From Desulfuromusa sp. (lineage in GTDB: Bacteria > Desulfobacterota > Desulfuromonadia > Desulfuromonadales > Geopsychrobacteraceae), in contig JAOZOH010000024.1 of NCBI GenBank assembly GCA_029933365.1, positions 1 to 33,146 of the forward strand: a stretch of DNA of 33,146 bases. Direction: 5' to 3'. Position numbers and translations under genes: made by a program. The notes below the pieces were generated by a model. That model made no database searches. It was given only the letters and a program-made list of their open reading frames with translations, and was not told where the DNA came from. Positions 25,724 through 33,146 of the stretch are shown here, piece after piece. Each line of letters opens with the position of its first letter. Positions within the stretch are counted from its first letter, which is position 1.

Positions 25724-26983
25724 ATGGCTAAGTTGAAAAAATTAGAAGATTATCGCGATGAGATCGACCAGTGTGTCAAATGTGGTGGCTGTCGCGCTTA
25801 CTGTCCTGCTTTTGGCGCTGAGAAGCACGAAGGACGAGTCGCACGCGGCAAGATTGCCCTGGCAGATTCGCTATTGAAGGGGGATGTTGATCTGGAGGAA
25901 AAATTTCTCCTCGATATGTCCCAGTGTCTGCTATGTGGCAGCTGTTATGCTCAGTGTCCGAATAAAGTGCATACTGAGGATATTGTTGCTGCGACCCGGC
26001 GTGAAATTGCCAGCCGTAAAGGTCTGTCAACCTTTGGTAAGGGGGTTGGTACCATTCTCAAAAACCAGGGGCTGATGAATCTGTTAGCTAAAGGGGGGGG
26101 AGCTTTTTCCAAATTATTGTTCAAAAAAATCCCTGAGCAGAGCGGGTTGCGGTTGCGTTTTCCGGCACCGTTTATCAGTTCGGATCGTACTCTACCGCCA
26201 TTGACAGCAAAACCGTTTCGCGAGCGCTGCCCCGATATCATTCCTGGCGATGCGGATAAGCCGACAGTTCTCTTTTTTACCGGCTGCGGCATCAATTTCA
26301 TGTATCCCGAATCGGGAAAGGCACTACTTAAAGCACTGAAATTTATCGGTGTTACGGTTATTATCCCCAAGGCTCAAGTTTGCTGTGGACTCCCTGCTGT
26401 TTCTGCTGGGGCGGCAAAGACGGTTGAATCTTTAGCAGAAGAGAACTTGGCTGTATTTAAAGAAAATAACTATGATTATATTGTTACTGCCTGCGCTTCC
26501 TGCCACTCTGGGTTGACACAAATTTATCCAGGGATGGGCGAAGAATTTGACGAGTTTGGGGATAAGGTCAAAGATATCTTTGTTTTTCTTGTTGAACAGG
26601 GTTTTGCAGAAAAACTGGCAGAATTACCGAAAGTTGAAAATCCGATTCGGGTGACCTATCATGACCCCTGTCACTTGCGTAACCATGGAATTACCCAAGA
26701 ACCACGTGCCATCCTGAAAGCTTTGCCACAAGTTGAATTTGTCGAAATGGAAGATGCTGGAACCTGTTGCGGTCTGGGGGGAACCTATTCCGTATACCAC
26801 TATGATACCAGCAAAAAGATCGGTGCCAAAAAAGCCGGATTTATTGCTGAAAGTGGTGCCGACCTGGTTGCAACGGATTGTCCTGGTTGTATTATGCAAT
26901 TACAGGACAGTATCAACCATGCCGATGAGAAGCAGCGAGCAGTGCATATTCTTGATCTAGTTGCTGAAGTTTTGCCCGATTAA
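25724..26983 (+). CDS. GlcF-like Fe-S subunit of lactate/glycolate oxidase
   Basis: This 419-residue protein has two [4Fe-4S] ferredoxin motifs, C17-C20-C23-C27 and C68-C71-C74-C78, followed by two CCG (DUF224) domains: FFTGCGINFMYP with VCCGLPAV, and YHDPCHLRN with GTCCGLGGTYS. It accepts electrons from the GlcD-like flavoprotein and passes them to the quinone pool at the membrane face. No membrane segment is seen, so docking is peripheral. The ribosome site is weak (AAAGG about 13 nt upstream). The other gene of the complex is directly upstream. Confidence 0.9.
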   Translation: MAKLKKLEDYRDEIDQCVKCGGCRAYCPAFGAEKHEGRVARGKIALADSLLKGDVDLEEKFLLDMSQCLLCGSCYAQCPNKVHTEDIVAATRREIASRKGLSTFGKGVGTILKNQGLMNLLAKGGGAFSKLLFKKIPEQSGLRLRFPAPFISSDRTLPPLTAKPFRERCPDIIPGDADKPTVLFFTGCGINFMYPESGKALLKALKFIGVTVIIPKAQVCCGLPAVSAGAAKTVESLAEENLAVFKENNYDYIVTACASCHSGLTQIYPGMGEEFDEFGDKVKDIFVFLVEQGFAEKLAELPKVENPIRVTYHDPCHLRNHGITQEPRAILKALPQVEFVEMEDAGTCCGLGGTYSVYHYDTSKKIGAKKAGFIAESGADLVATDCPGCIMQLQDSINHADEKQRAVHILDLVAEVLPD

Positions 26984-26994
26984 AAACAAAAATT

Positions 26995-27102
26995 GCCACC
27001 AAGGCACCAAGACTCCAAGGAAAAACAAGATCTTTTTTTGGTTTTAAAACCTTAAAAATGTTTTTGACTTTGAACTTCTTGGTGACTTGGAGTCTTGGTG
27101 GC
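26995..27102. repeat. Octamer-armed inverted repeat, copy 4
   Basis: 108 bp between the glcF-like gene and the K+ channel gene. The left units are ACCAAGGC, ACCAAGAC and TCCAAGGA. In the right arm the matching pair (ACCAAGAC, TCCAAGTC) occupies the first two positions, so the arms are out of register by one unit. Confidence 0.84.
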
Positions 27103-27126
27103 TAGCTTACGGTTTTAGGGGATCTT

Positions 27127-27957
27127 ATGCCTGAACGGAAACCAAAATCGGATCACTGGCTGCGTCACCAGCTGCATGAAATAATTTTCGAGGCGGATAC
27201 CCCGGCAGGCAAGTTATTTGATGTTCTCCTGATTCTCAGTATTGTTGCCAGCGTGATCGTCGTCATGCTGGACAGTGTTGCTGCCCTGAATGTTCAATAT
27301 GGACAATTGTTTTTTGCTCTGGAGTGGTTGTTTACCATCATCTTCACGGTTGAGTATATTCTCCGGCTCAGCTGCATTGGGCGCCCAGCCAAATATGCCA
27401 AAAGCTTTTACGGTATTGTCGATCTACTCTCGATTCTTCCTTCTTATGTCAGTTTGTTTTTGCCGGGGGGGAAATTTCTGCTGGTGATCCGGATTCTGCG
27501 GCTGCTGCGGGTGTTCCGGGTGTTGAAACTGGTTCAATATGTCGGTGAATCAAATTATTTACAGCGCGCCCTTTGGGCCAGTCGTCGTAAAATTGCTGTT
27601 TTTTTGCTTTCAGTATTTCTGTTGATGGTGATCTTTGGATCGGTGATGTATATCGTTGAAGGGGCGGAAAATGGCTTTACCAGCATCCCCCGCTCTATTT
27701 ATTGGGCTGTCGTGACCATGACCACGGTGGGCTACGGGGATATTTCACCACAGACCAGTTTTGGCCAGGCGATTGCTTCCCTGGTGATGATCCTTGGTTA
27801 CGGGATTATTGCCATTCCGACCGGGATTGTGACTGCGGAACTGACGTTTAAGCAGAATATCTCTACGCAGGCCTGCCCTGAATGCGGTGCTGAAGGGCAT
27901 GATATAAATGCGAAATATTGTAAGTTCTGTGGAGCAGATTTACATCCAGCCGGATAA
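27127..27957 (+). CDS. Voltage-gated-type K+ channel with C-terminal zinc ribbon
   Basis: This 276-residue inner-membrane protein has six-helix Kv topology. S4 has a positive residue every third position (R122, R125, R128, R131, K134), and the pore has the selectivity filter TVGYGD at 200-205. It should form tetramers passing K+ in response to voltage. After S6 a short linker leads to CPECG and CKFCG (C250, C253, C265, C268), a treble-clef/zinc-ribbon pattern. AGGGG lies just before the ATG. No partner genes are near, and it has octamer repeats on both sides. Confidence 0.9.
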   Translation: MPERKPKSDHWLRHQLHEIIFEADTPAGKLFDVLLILSIVASVIVVMLDSVAALNVQYGQLFFALEWLFTIIFTVEYILRLSCIGRPAKYAKSFYGIVDLLSILPSYVSLFLPGGKFLLVIRILRLLRVFRVLKLVQYVGESNYLQRALWASRRKIAVFLLSVFLLMVIFGSVMYIVEGAENGFTSIPRSIYWAVVTMTTVGYGDISPQTSFGQAIASLVMILGYGIIAIPTGIVTAELTFKQNISTQACPECGAEGHDINAKYCKFCGADLHPAG

Positions 27958-27977
27958 AGCTTTTGAAACATAAGATA

Positions 27978-28068
27978 GCCACCAAGACACCAAGTCACAA
28001 AGAAAGCTTTTTAGGTTTTAACAAAAAGATAGATTTTGGTCTTCTTGGCGTCTTTGTGTCTTGGTGGC
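27978..28068. repeat. Octamer-armed inverted repeat, copy 5
   Basis: 91 bp between the convergent K+ channel and ABC-F genes. Both arms have three octamers after GCC: ACCAAGAC, ACCAAGTC, ACAAAGAA on the left and the complement of ACCAAGAC, ACAAAGAC, GCCAAGAA on the right. Its place between convergent genes would suit a bidirectional terminator. Confidence 0.86.
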
Positions 28069-28086
28069 AGGGTTTTGTCTGAATAT

Positions 28087-29865
28087 TTATCCAGGAATTT
28101 GATCCAGTTCATCCCACCTGTGATAGGCTTTCTCCAGTTCATTTTCTACAGTTTTCAGGCGCTGTTGCAAGCCTGTAATCAGGGAAGCACTTCCCTCTTT
28201 ATAGCTATCTGGACTTGCCATTTTTTCGTGTAACTCGGCCTGCTCTATTTCCAAAATATCAATTCGTTCCGGTAGTTCATCCAGTTCTTTCTTTTCTTTA
28301 AAGCTGAGCTTGCGTGGCCGCTCTTTGCGTGGCGCTGGTTTTGTTTTTTCCTTTTTAGATTGTACAGCTGGTTCAGGTTGTGATTCCAACCAATCATCGT
28401 ACCCGCCAATAACTTCTTCAATTTTCCCAGATCCATCAAATATCAGAGAGCTGGTCACCACATTGTTGAGAAAGCTTCGATCATGGCTGACCAGCAGCAC
28501 AGTCCCCTGATAATCAAGGAGCAACTCTTCCAGCAGGTCGAGTGTTTCCATATCAAGATCATTGGTCGGCTCGTCGAGGATAAGAAGATTGGCTGGCTGG
28601 GTGAAAAGTTTGGCCAACAGCAGGCGGTTCTTCTCGCCTCCTGATAACACCCGAACCGGGGTTCGAGCACGTTCCGGAGTGAACAGAAAATCCTGTAGAT
28701 AACCATAAATATGGCGTGGATTACCGTTGATCAGCACCTGATCATGGTCATCAGCAATGTTCTGTTTGACGCTTCTATCTTCATCCAACTGTTCGCGAAG
28801 TTGATCAAAATAGGCGATCTGCAGATTAGTGCCGTGACGGAGTTTTCCGCTGGTTGGTCGTAACTCTTCGGTTAAAACTTTTAACAGGGTGGTCTTTCCA
28901 CTGCCATTGGGGCCGATCAGTCCAATGCGATCTCCGCGCATAATGCGTAGGTCTAACGAATCAATAACGATATTGTTCTCATAACTGAAGCTAAGATGTT
29001 CCGTTTCCAGCACCATTTGGCCGCTTCGTTGACCCGTGTCCAGTTGTAGCCGCACTTGACCGGTTCGATCCCGGCGTTGACGGCGCTCTTCGCGGAGTTT
29101 CTGTAGCTCCCGCACCCGCCCCATATTGCGGGTTCGACGGGCTTTGATCCCTTTGCGAATCCAGACTTCCTCTTCGGCCAATTTTTGATCAAAACGTGCC
29201 CAGGCTTTATCTTCACTATTCAGGACATCTTGGCGACGTTCTAAAAATGTTGCGTAATTACAGCGGTAATCTTGAAGTTGACCACGATCCAGTTCGACAA
29301 TTCGATTAGCCAGATGACGCGCAAAGGTGCGGTCATGGCTGATGAAAATAAGCGTTTTGCGCAACCTTTGCAGAAAGTTTTCCAGCCAGCAGATAGCATT
29401 GATATCCAGATGGTTGGTTGGTTCGTCCAGCAGCAGCAAATCGGGATCTTGAACCAGTGCAGCGGCCATCAGGGCACGTCGCTTCAGCCCACCGGAGAGG
29501 GTCGATAGCTCGGCTTCTGCATCAAGGTCAAGTTGGCTCAGTGTCTGTTCAATACTGATGTTCGACAGGTGTGGTTCTAACCCTTGTGTTGTTAAGATAT
29601 CTTGCAAGTAGTTACGTACGGTACCTTCCCAATATTCAGGAAATTCTTGAGGGACATAAGCGGTTTTAATCCCTTGGTTACGAGTGATTTCTCCAGAGTC
29701 GGGGGGATATGCCGCATTGATCAGATGCAGCAGAGTTGACTTTCCTGCTCCATTGCGACCCAAAAGGCAAATTCGATCACCTGATTCGATTTGCAGACTG
29801 GCATTATCCAGAAGTTTAGGACCACCGAAGGCGTGGGTGACTTGATTAAGGGAGATGATATTCAT
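28087..29865 (-). CDS. ABC-F family ATPase, Uup-like
   Basis: This 592-residue soluble protein has two ABC domains and no membrane segments. Domain 1 has GRNGAGKST (36-44), LSGGLKRRAL and LLLLDEPTNHLD. A charged linker follows (about 190-275). Domain 2 has GPNGSGKTT, LSGGEKNRLLL and LLILDEPTNDLD. The C-terminus is a basic stretch plus coiled coil (about 515-590), as in Uup, which acts on branched DNA and ribosome-related functions. ABC-F proteins work on the ribosome, not in transport. Uup is preferred over EttA because of the C-terminal coiled coil. The ribosome site is weak. Confidence 0.88.
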   Translation of the reverse strand: MNIISLNQVTHAFGGPKLLDNASLQIESGDRICLLGRNGAGKSTLLHLINAAYPPDSGEITRNQGIKTAYVPQEFPEYWEGTVRNYLQDILTTQGLEPHLSNISIEQTLSQLDLDAEAELSTLSGGLKRRALMAAALVQDPDLLLLDEPTNHLDINAICWLENFLQRLRKTLIFISHDRTFARHLANRIVELDRGQLQDYRCNYATFLERRQDVLNSEDKAWARFDQKLAEEEVWIRKGIKARRTRNMGRVRELQKLREERRQRRDRTGQVRLQLDTGQRSGQMVLETEHLSFSYENNIVIDSLDLRIMRGDRIGLIGPNGSGKTTLLKVLTEELRPTSGKLRHGTNLQIAYFDQLREQLDEDRSVKQNIADDHDQVLINGNPRHIYGYLQDFLFTPERARTPVRVLSGGEKNRLLLAKLFTQPANLLILDEPTNDLDMETLDLLEELLLDYQGTVLLVSHDRSFLNNVVTSSLIFDGSGKIEEVIGGYDDWLESQPEPAVQSKKEKTKPAPRKERPRKLSFKEKKELDELPERIDILEIEQAELHEKMASPDSYKEGSASLITGLQQRLKTVENELEKAYHRWDELDQIPG

Positions 29866-29926
29866 AATTAATTGCCGAAATATTTTAACGGAGGGGTGCT
29901 GAGAAAACCTGTAAAATCAAAAGAGA

Positions 29927-30013
29927 GCCACCAAGACACAAAGGCACCAAGAAAATCAAAATCGTTTTTATGGGTTTAAATCCAAAAAAGCTTTTCTTGG
30001 TGTTCTTGGTGGC
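29927..30013. repeat. Octamer-armed inverted repeat, copy 6
   Basis: 87 bp between the ABC-F gene and the FG-GAP gene, both on the minus strand. Left units are ACCAAGAC, ACAAAGGC and ACCAAGAA; the right arm keeps two. It ends 10 nt before the FG-GAP stop codon, so it lies directly behind that gene. Confidence 0.84.
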
Positions 30014-30023
30014 TAAGAGTTTA

Positions 30024-31751
30024 TTATTGATTCAATTCATAGATGACGATAGCTGAACGACCTTTTTGCACCAGGTTTTTCTGTTTAAATTTTATCACCA
30101 TGACAAGTTCATCCTGCCCATCATTGTCGGCGTCAGCCAGGGTGAAATCTGCTAGATACCCTCCCTGATCTGTTGTGCTCCAGCTTTGTTGTAGCGCAAT
30201 TCCATTCCATTTAAGAGCAATAATGCGGCTTTTGTTGAAGTTGCGGTATCGTTTAAGGATACGAGGACCATCATTTTGAGCAATAAGAATCTCTCCTGTG
30301 GGGAGAGTTAGCAGGCGTTGTTGGATAGGGACCGGTTGAATTAACTCATTGGCGGAGGTACCAGTTATTTTATCATTATAAAAGTAGACTTCGGTGCCGC
30401 CAAAATGATCTGTCGATTCCCATATTGTTGCTCCGCGTGGAGTGGTCACGTAAAGGTAGTCGCCCACCGAAGTATAAGCATAAAGTAAATCATTGTTTGC
30501 ACCCTTGAGTGCGGTGAAGCTGAATAAATTGAGTTTAGCCGGCAAGGGAAACTCAGTGCCTCGAGTCAATTTATTTCCCGAGCGTATCACGCGAAATGGC
30601 TGCCCGGAAAATTGATTTTCGGAATCACCCATGGTCTGTGCGAGCAGGGTACGACCTTCCTGCGGTAGATCAACAACGCGTAAGAACCACGGAACCCTGT
30701 TAATCGTGTGCTGATAACTGCCCTCAACAAATTCAACAACTTGGGAGCTCAATTCAGTGCCAACATTGGCTGACAGGTAAAGTTCTGGGATGTCGTTAGC
30801 ATCAATGTCAGCGACATCAAGACTCAACAAATGGATTCCACTGGGGAAGTTGATAATAGCTACCGGAGCCAGCTTTCCGTCAGTCATACGTAAAATCTGG
30901 AGGTGATCTTCCATGGCAACCGCAGTTTCGATTTGTCCGTCGTCATCAAAATCGGCTACTGCAATTCCAACCGGATTGCCATCCAGATTTGGTCCCACCC
31001 AGATTCCATCATTCAGTTGCTGATTCTGGGTAATTCCTGGATTTTCCAGGCGTTTGTCCTTTCCGGTCCAACCGATAGTGCCGGTCAAGTTGTCAACCGC
31101 CTGATTCAACAGGCTTTTGTTCTTCTGTGGCGTCCCCCCCAGTTGAAAGCTATCCGGTTGATGAATGCCAGTCATGGGAGCGGAGAGTTTCCCTCCGCTG
31201 TATGGATAACTTTTTAGCTCAGCTCCAGCAGAATTTGTGATTTTCAGGCTTTTATCGGTCAACGCAAAAATCAGTTCCGGGTTTGTTTGATCTGTATCGC
31301 CCAGCCAGTTTAGTTGGGGCAGGGCAAGTTTAAGTTCTTCAGCCAGTTGGATTGCTGGTTGCGTGGACTCAAATCGGGTGGGAGTCTGTTCAAATCGTTT
31401 GACCCGATCCCCTTTTTGCGGAGTGATCCCTGTAGACAGAAGTTTTACATAAGAATATCCGGATTTGACTTGGGTCACCTGTAGATAGCCTTTTGCCAGA
31501 TCAAGAGTACCCAGAACCTTTTTGGTATCAGGCTGAATGATTTTCTCACCTGCCATCAGCAGGGTTAAAATATCCCCTTCGCGAAGATCGGTTGATGCAT
31601 CCAGATCAACCAGATATTTGTCACCTATAGGCATAATGATTGTGCCACTAATGGGTGCAAAATCATTTATTATCTGTTTTGGTATCTCAGCAAGAGAGGT
31701 GAAGGGGAAGCAGAATAAAAGGAACAAACTTAATTTTACAATCAATTTCAT
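30024..31751 (-). CDS. Secreted FG-GAP/VCBS-repeat protein
   Basis: This 575-residue protein starts with a clear signal peptide (MKLIVKLSLFLLFCFPFTSLA, likely cut before EIPKQ), so it is exported to periplasm or surface. The N-terminal third has a GDILTLL...GTLDLAKGYLQVTQV region like the C-terminal domain of FlgT-type proteins. The C-terminal part has repeated Asp-rich loops such as ADFDDDGQIE, ADIDANDIPE and ADADNDGQDE, typical of calcium-binding FG-GAP beta-propeller blades. Function is unknown; adhesion or sensing of a ligand is possible. AGGT lies about 7 nt before the ATG. It stands alone on the minus strand. Confidence 0.8.
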   Translation of the reverse strand: MKLIVKLSLFLLFCFPFTSLAEIPKQIINDFAPISGTIIMPIGDKYLVDLDASTDLREGDILTLLMAGEKIIQPDTKKVLGTLDLAKGYLQVTQVKSGYSYVKLLSTGITPQKGDRVKRFEQTPTRFESTQPAIQLAEELKLALPQLNWLGDTDQTNPELIFALTDKSLKITNSAGAELKSYPYSGGKLSAPMTGIHQPDSFQLGGTPQKNKSLLNQAVDNLTGTIGWTGKDKRLENPGITQNQQLNDGIWVGPNLDGNPVGIAVADFDDDGQIETAVAMEDHLQILRMTDGKLAPVAIINFPSGIHLLSLDVADIDANDIPELYLSANVGTELSSQVVEFVEGSYQHTINRVPWFLRVVDLPQEGRTLLAQTMGDSENQFSGQPFRVIRSGNKLTRGTEFPLPAKLNLFSFTALKGANNDLLYAYTSVGDYLYVTTPRGATIWESTDHFGGTEVYFYNDKITGTSANELIQPVPIQQRLLTLPTGEILIAQNDGPRILKRYRNFNKSRIIALKWNGIALQQSWSTTDQGGYLADFTLADADNDGQDELVMVIKFKQKNLVQKGRSAIVIYELNQ

Positions 31752-31939
31752 CTTCTGACCTGTCTAGTATGTTTGGATTTTTTGGTGGGTATGCCCACGG
31801 GGGTGTTTCAATCTGCCATTTAGAACAGCATAATTTCAGGCACGTATTCTAGCTGTTTTGCAGGCAAATAGGAAGGCGGAATTCAAGCTGTGAGAAAACA
31901 GACGTTTAAGAGCAGGGTGTCAGGAGGTCGCTTGTCGTC

Positions 31940-32200
31940 TTAATAGTGAAATCTGCATTGGGCTATAATTATCAGGTCATCTATGATTTTATAAACAAGA
32001 CGATGTTCAGCGGTGATTCTTCTTGAAAAATATCCAGTAAGGTTTTCCTTAAGCCTTTCCGGTTTGCCAAGCCCATTTGAATCGAACGGGTTTCTTGCGA
32101 TATCGGCAATCAGTATATTGATTCTTTTTATTTTATTTTTGTCGGTAGTTTGCCAATATTGATAGTCCTTCCATCCATTTTCGGAAAATCCGATAATCAT
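31940..32200 (-). CDS. yoeB: YoeB-family mRNA interferase toxin
   Basis: This 86-residue RelE-fold toxin cleaves mRNA on the ribosome A site. All key positions are there: E48 in GKPERLKENL, R67 in EHRLVY, and the C-terminal H85-Y86. The gene overlaps the end of yefM by 4 nt (ATGA), the usual coupling of antitoxin then toxin. It appears intact. Confidence 0.95.
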   Translation of the reverse strand: MIIGFSENGWKDYQYWQTTDKNKIKRINILIADIARNPFDSNGLGKPERLKENLTGYFSRRITAEHRLVYKIIDDLIIIAQCRFHY

Positions 32201-32448
32201 AGATACAATTCTTTTTTTATCAACTGAGCATTATCTATTTCTTCAATGGAATCCAGAAGCCTTTCTCGGTTGTTTTTGGAGGACAGGAGGTACATAGTTT
32301 CCTTCATGGAACGATATTCTTCATAAGAAATCAAAATAGCTGACTTGTTATCTTTTGTGGTTATGATGACTTCATCGTAATCATCACAAACTTGATTGAT
32401 GATCTGGCGTAAATTGTTTCTGGCCTGTGAATATAATATTGCTTGCAT
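32197..32448 (-). CDS. yefM: YefM-family antitoxin
   Basis: This 83-residue Phd/YefM antitoxin binds YoeB with its C-terminal part and DNA with its N-terminal part. MQAILYSQARNNLRQIINQV and AILISYEEYRSM are typical of the family. I use the ATG at 32446-32448 with AGGAGG 5 nt upstream; the frame's extra ten codons would run through the operator. It overlaps yoeB by 4 nt. Confidence 0.95.
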   Translation of the reverse strand: MQAILYSQARNNLRQIINQVCDDYDEVIITTKDNKSAILISYEEYRSMKETMYLLSSKNNRERLLDSIEEIDNAQLIKKELYL

Positions 32449-32460
32449 GGAAGCCTCCTT

Positions 32461-32505
32461 TTGACAAGATATTGTCAATTTATCAGGCTAGGGCAAAATT
32501 GTCAA
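32461..32505 (-). promoter_or_regulatory. yefM-yoeB promoter and palindromic operator
   Basis: On the minus strand TTGACA (32500-32505) and TAAATT (32477-32482) are 17 bp apart. The inverted repeat TTGACA-6-TGTCAA (32461-32478) overlaps the -10 and start region, directly before the yefM ribosome site. The -35 itself carries a further TTGACA half-site. This fits autorepression by YefM and YefM-YoeB as known for the family. Confidence 0.7.
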
Positions 32506-32516
32506 TCTGGTTCAAA

Positions 32517-32675
32517 TCAGTTCCTTTTTGTAAATCTTTGAGAGCTTATACTCTTTTTTTCGTTTGCTCTGTCGATAATCCTCTCAATCAGTTCTCTTTT
32601 GACACTATCAGCAGGCTTGAATTGAGAAATATTTTCTTCAATCTCTTTTTCGTAGCTATCTAATATCGGTTTCAT
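32517..32675 (-). pseudogene. Truncated CopG-type antitoxin remnant
   Basis: A 52-codon frame (MKPILDSYEKEIEENISQF and so on to ERIIDRANEKKSIS) resembles the N-terminal part of CopG-like antitoxins of about 80 residues, which continue after KKxIS with the ribbon and helices. Here the frame ends in SSQRFTKRN. A shift of frame gives LSKIYKKELI then stop, closer to the expected path, so a frameshift plus deletion is likely. No toxin partner is recognisable. It might still be translated. Confidence 0.55.
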
Positions 32676-32737
32676 GATGTGGCCCTATATATTTGGTTAA
32701 GTTTTCGACTCGGGTACGCTGTTTTAAGGGCGGGGTA

Positions 32738-32962
32738 TCACGAAGCTATTTTTAATCTTTCAGCAATCCATACTTTGATAATAGATTGCCTAGGCACTCC
32801 CAGACGTTTTGCTTCCTTGTCCAGTTGGTGAATCATCCATTTTGGAAAATCAACATTGACGCGTTTCTGCTCTTGTTCGGGGCGGCGAGCCTTAGAAAAG
32901 TCGAGATGTTCAATTAGGTTTTGATTGTCATCAAATAGTTTATCAAAATCTTCAGCTTTCAT
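32738..32962 (-). CDS. brnA: BrnA-like ribbon-helix-helix antitoxin
   Basis: This 74-residue protein has an acidic N-terminus and a C-terminal ribbon-helix-helix (KRVNVDFPKWMIHQLDKEAK, then GVPRQSIIKVWIAERL). In brnTA modules BrnA follows and neutralises the BrnT ribonuclease and represses the operon. The ATG overlaps the end of the brnT remnant by 11 nt, as in intact brnTA operons, with GAGGAG about 10 nt upstream. Since brnT is truncated, this looks like an orphan antitoxin. A generic CopG antitoxin is the alternative. Confidence 0.75.
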   Translation of the reverse strand: MKAEDFDKLFDDNQNLIEHLDFSKARRPEQEQKRVNVDFPKWMIHQLDKEAKRLGVPRQSIIKVWIAERLKIAS

Positions 32963-33080
32963 AGACTGCTATCTCCTCATCCTTTGATCGTCGAACCGAT
33001 ATAATGCGAATTGTTTCTCCTCGATAAGTAATAATTGCAGACCAATGTTTCCCTGTTAGTTTGCTGATTATTAAATGTAT
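32952..33080 (-). pseudogene. C-terminal stump of a BrnT-type toxin
   Basis: The open frame of 42 codons ends with HWSAIITYRGETIRIISVR followed by RSKDEEIAVYES, the typical end of BrnT toxins (about 90 residues). An in-frame TAA lies at 33081-33083, and the sequence further upstream shows no BrnT-like N-terminus. The first half of the toxin has therefore been lost within about 60 bp of the window end. Bases 33084-33146 show nothing recognisable. Confidence 0.7.
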
Positions 33081-33146
33081 TTATCAACAGTGTTATATAT
33101 CAGATACTCACAAGGTTATTCCCTCGGAAGTTACAAGCAAAATAAT

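Noticed and set aside
22299..30013. CRISPR array
   Set aside because: The six repeats are separated by whole genes and are inverted repeats of about 90-108 bp with diverged loops; there are no spacers or cas genes.
31752..31939. Possible small gene or promoter between the FG-GAP gene and yoeB
   Set aside because: No frame with a ribosome site and no convincing promoter; only a weak GTGGG/CCCAC inverted repeat near 31781-31798.

Overview
The window looks like a chromosomal segment of a Desulfuromonadales/Geobacterales-type bacterium (Desulfuromonas/Geobacter relatives). This is an inference from gene content: a chemotaxis operon with HDOD and several CheX-like genes, a chemoreceptor with a c-type heme motif, HDOD-GGDEF, a GlcD/GlcF-type lactate or glycolate oxidase pair beside LarA, and many palindromic intergenic repeats. 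No rRNA, tRNA, prophage, transposase or CRISPR array was seen.

Positions 1-8404 hold a large minus-strand chemotaxis operon in the order cheA, cheW, cheR, cheB, cheD, HDOD, cheY-like, cheX-like, cheY, cheX and a second cheX cut by the window edge. Most junctions are tight, and two are TGATG stop/start overlaps. Two palindromic elements sit inside the downstream half. Positions 8405-12556 hold two minus-strand chemoreceptors with nearly identical signalling halves but different periplasmic sensors (a CZB-like zinc site and a CxxCH heme site). A 31-codon hemerythrin tail lies behind the first. Positions 12702-14955 carry divergent pcnB and miaA.

Positions 14969-16746 are repeat-rich. A glycosyltransferase gene is flanked by two related palindromes and preceded by about 450 bp of nested inverted repeats. 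A third chemoreceptor (PilJ-type) follows on the minus strand. A decayed oxidoreductase pseudogene and ilvE come next. From 21011 the plus strand carries larA, an HDOD-GGDEF regulator, glcD-like, glcF-like and a voltage-gated-type K+ channel. These are followed on the minus strand by an ABC-F (Uup-like) gene and a secreted FG-GAP protein. All six gaps between consecutive genes from larA to the FG-GAP gene contain one copy of the same inverted-repeat element of about 90-108 bp, whose arms are built from 8-bp units. The window ends in a toxin-antitoxin patch: intact yefM-yoeB with a palindromic operator, a truncated CopG-type antitoxin, and a BrnA-like antitoxin whose brnT partner survives only as a C-terminal stump.

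Functionally, cheA-cheW with cheR/B/D would process signals from the three receptors, while two CheY proteins and three CheX-like phosphatases would shape the output. LarA plus the FAD and Fe-S subunits suggest that lactate is racemised and oxidised into the quinone pool (inference). The strongest unexplained signal is the six-copy octamer-armed repeat at 22299-30013.
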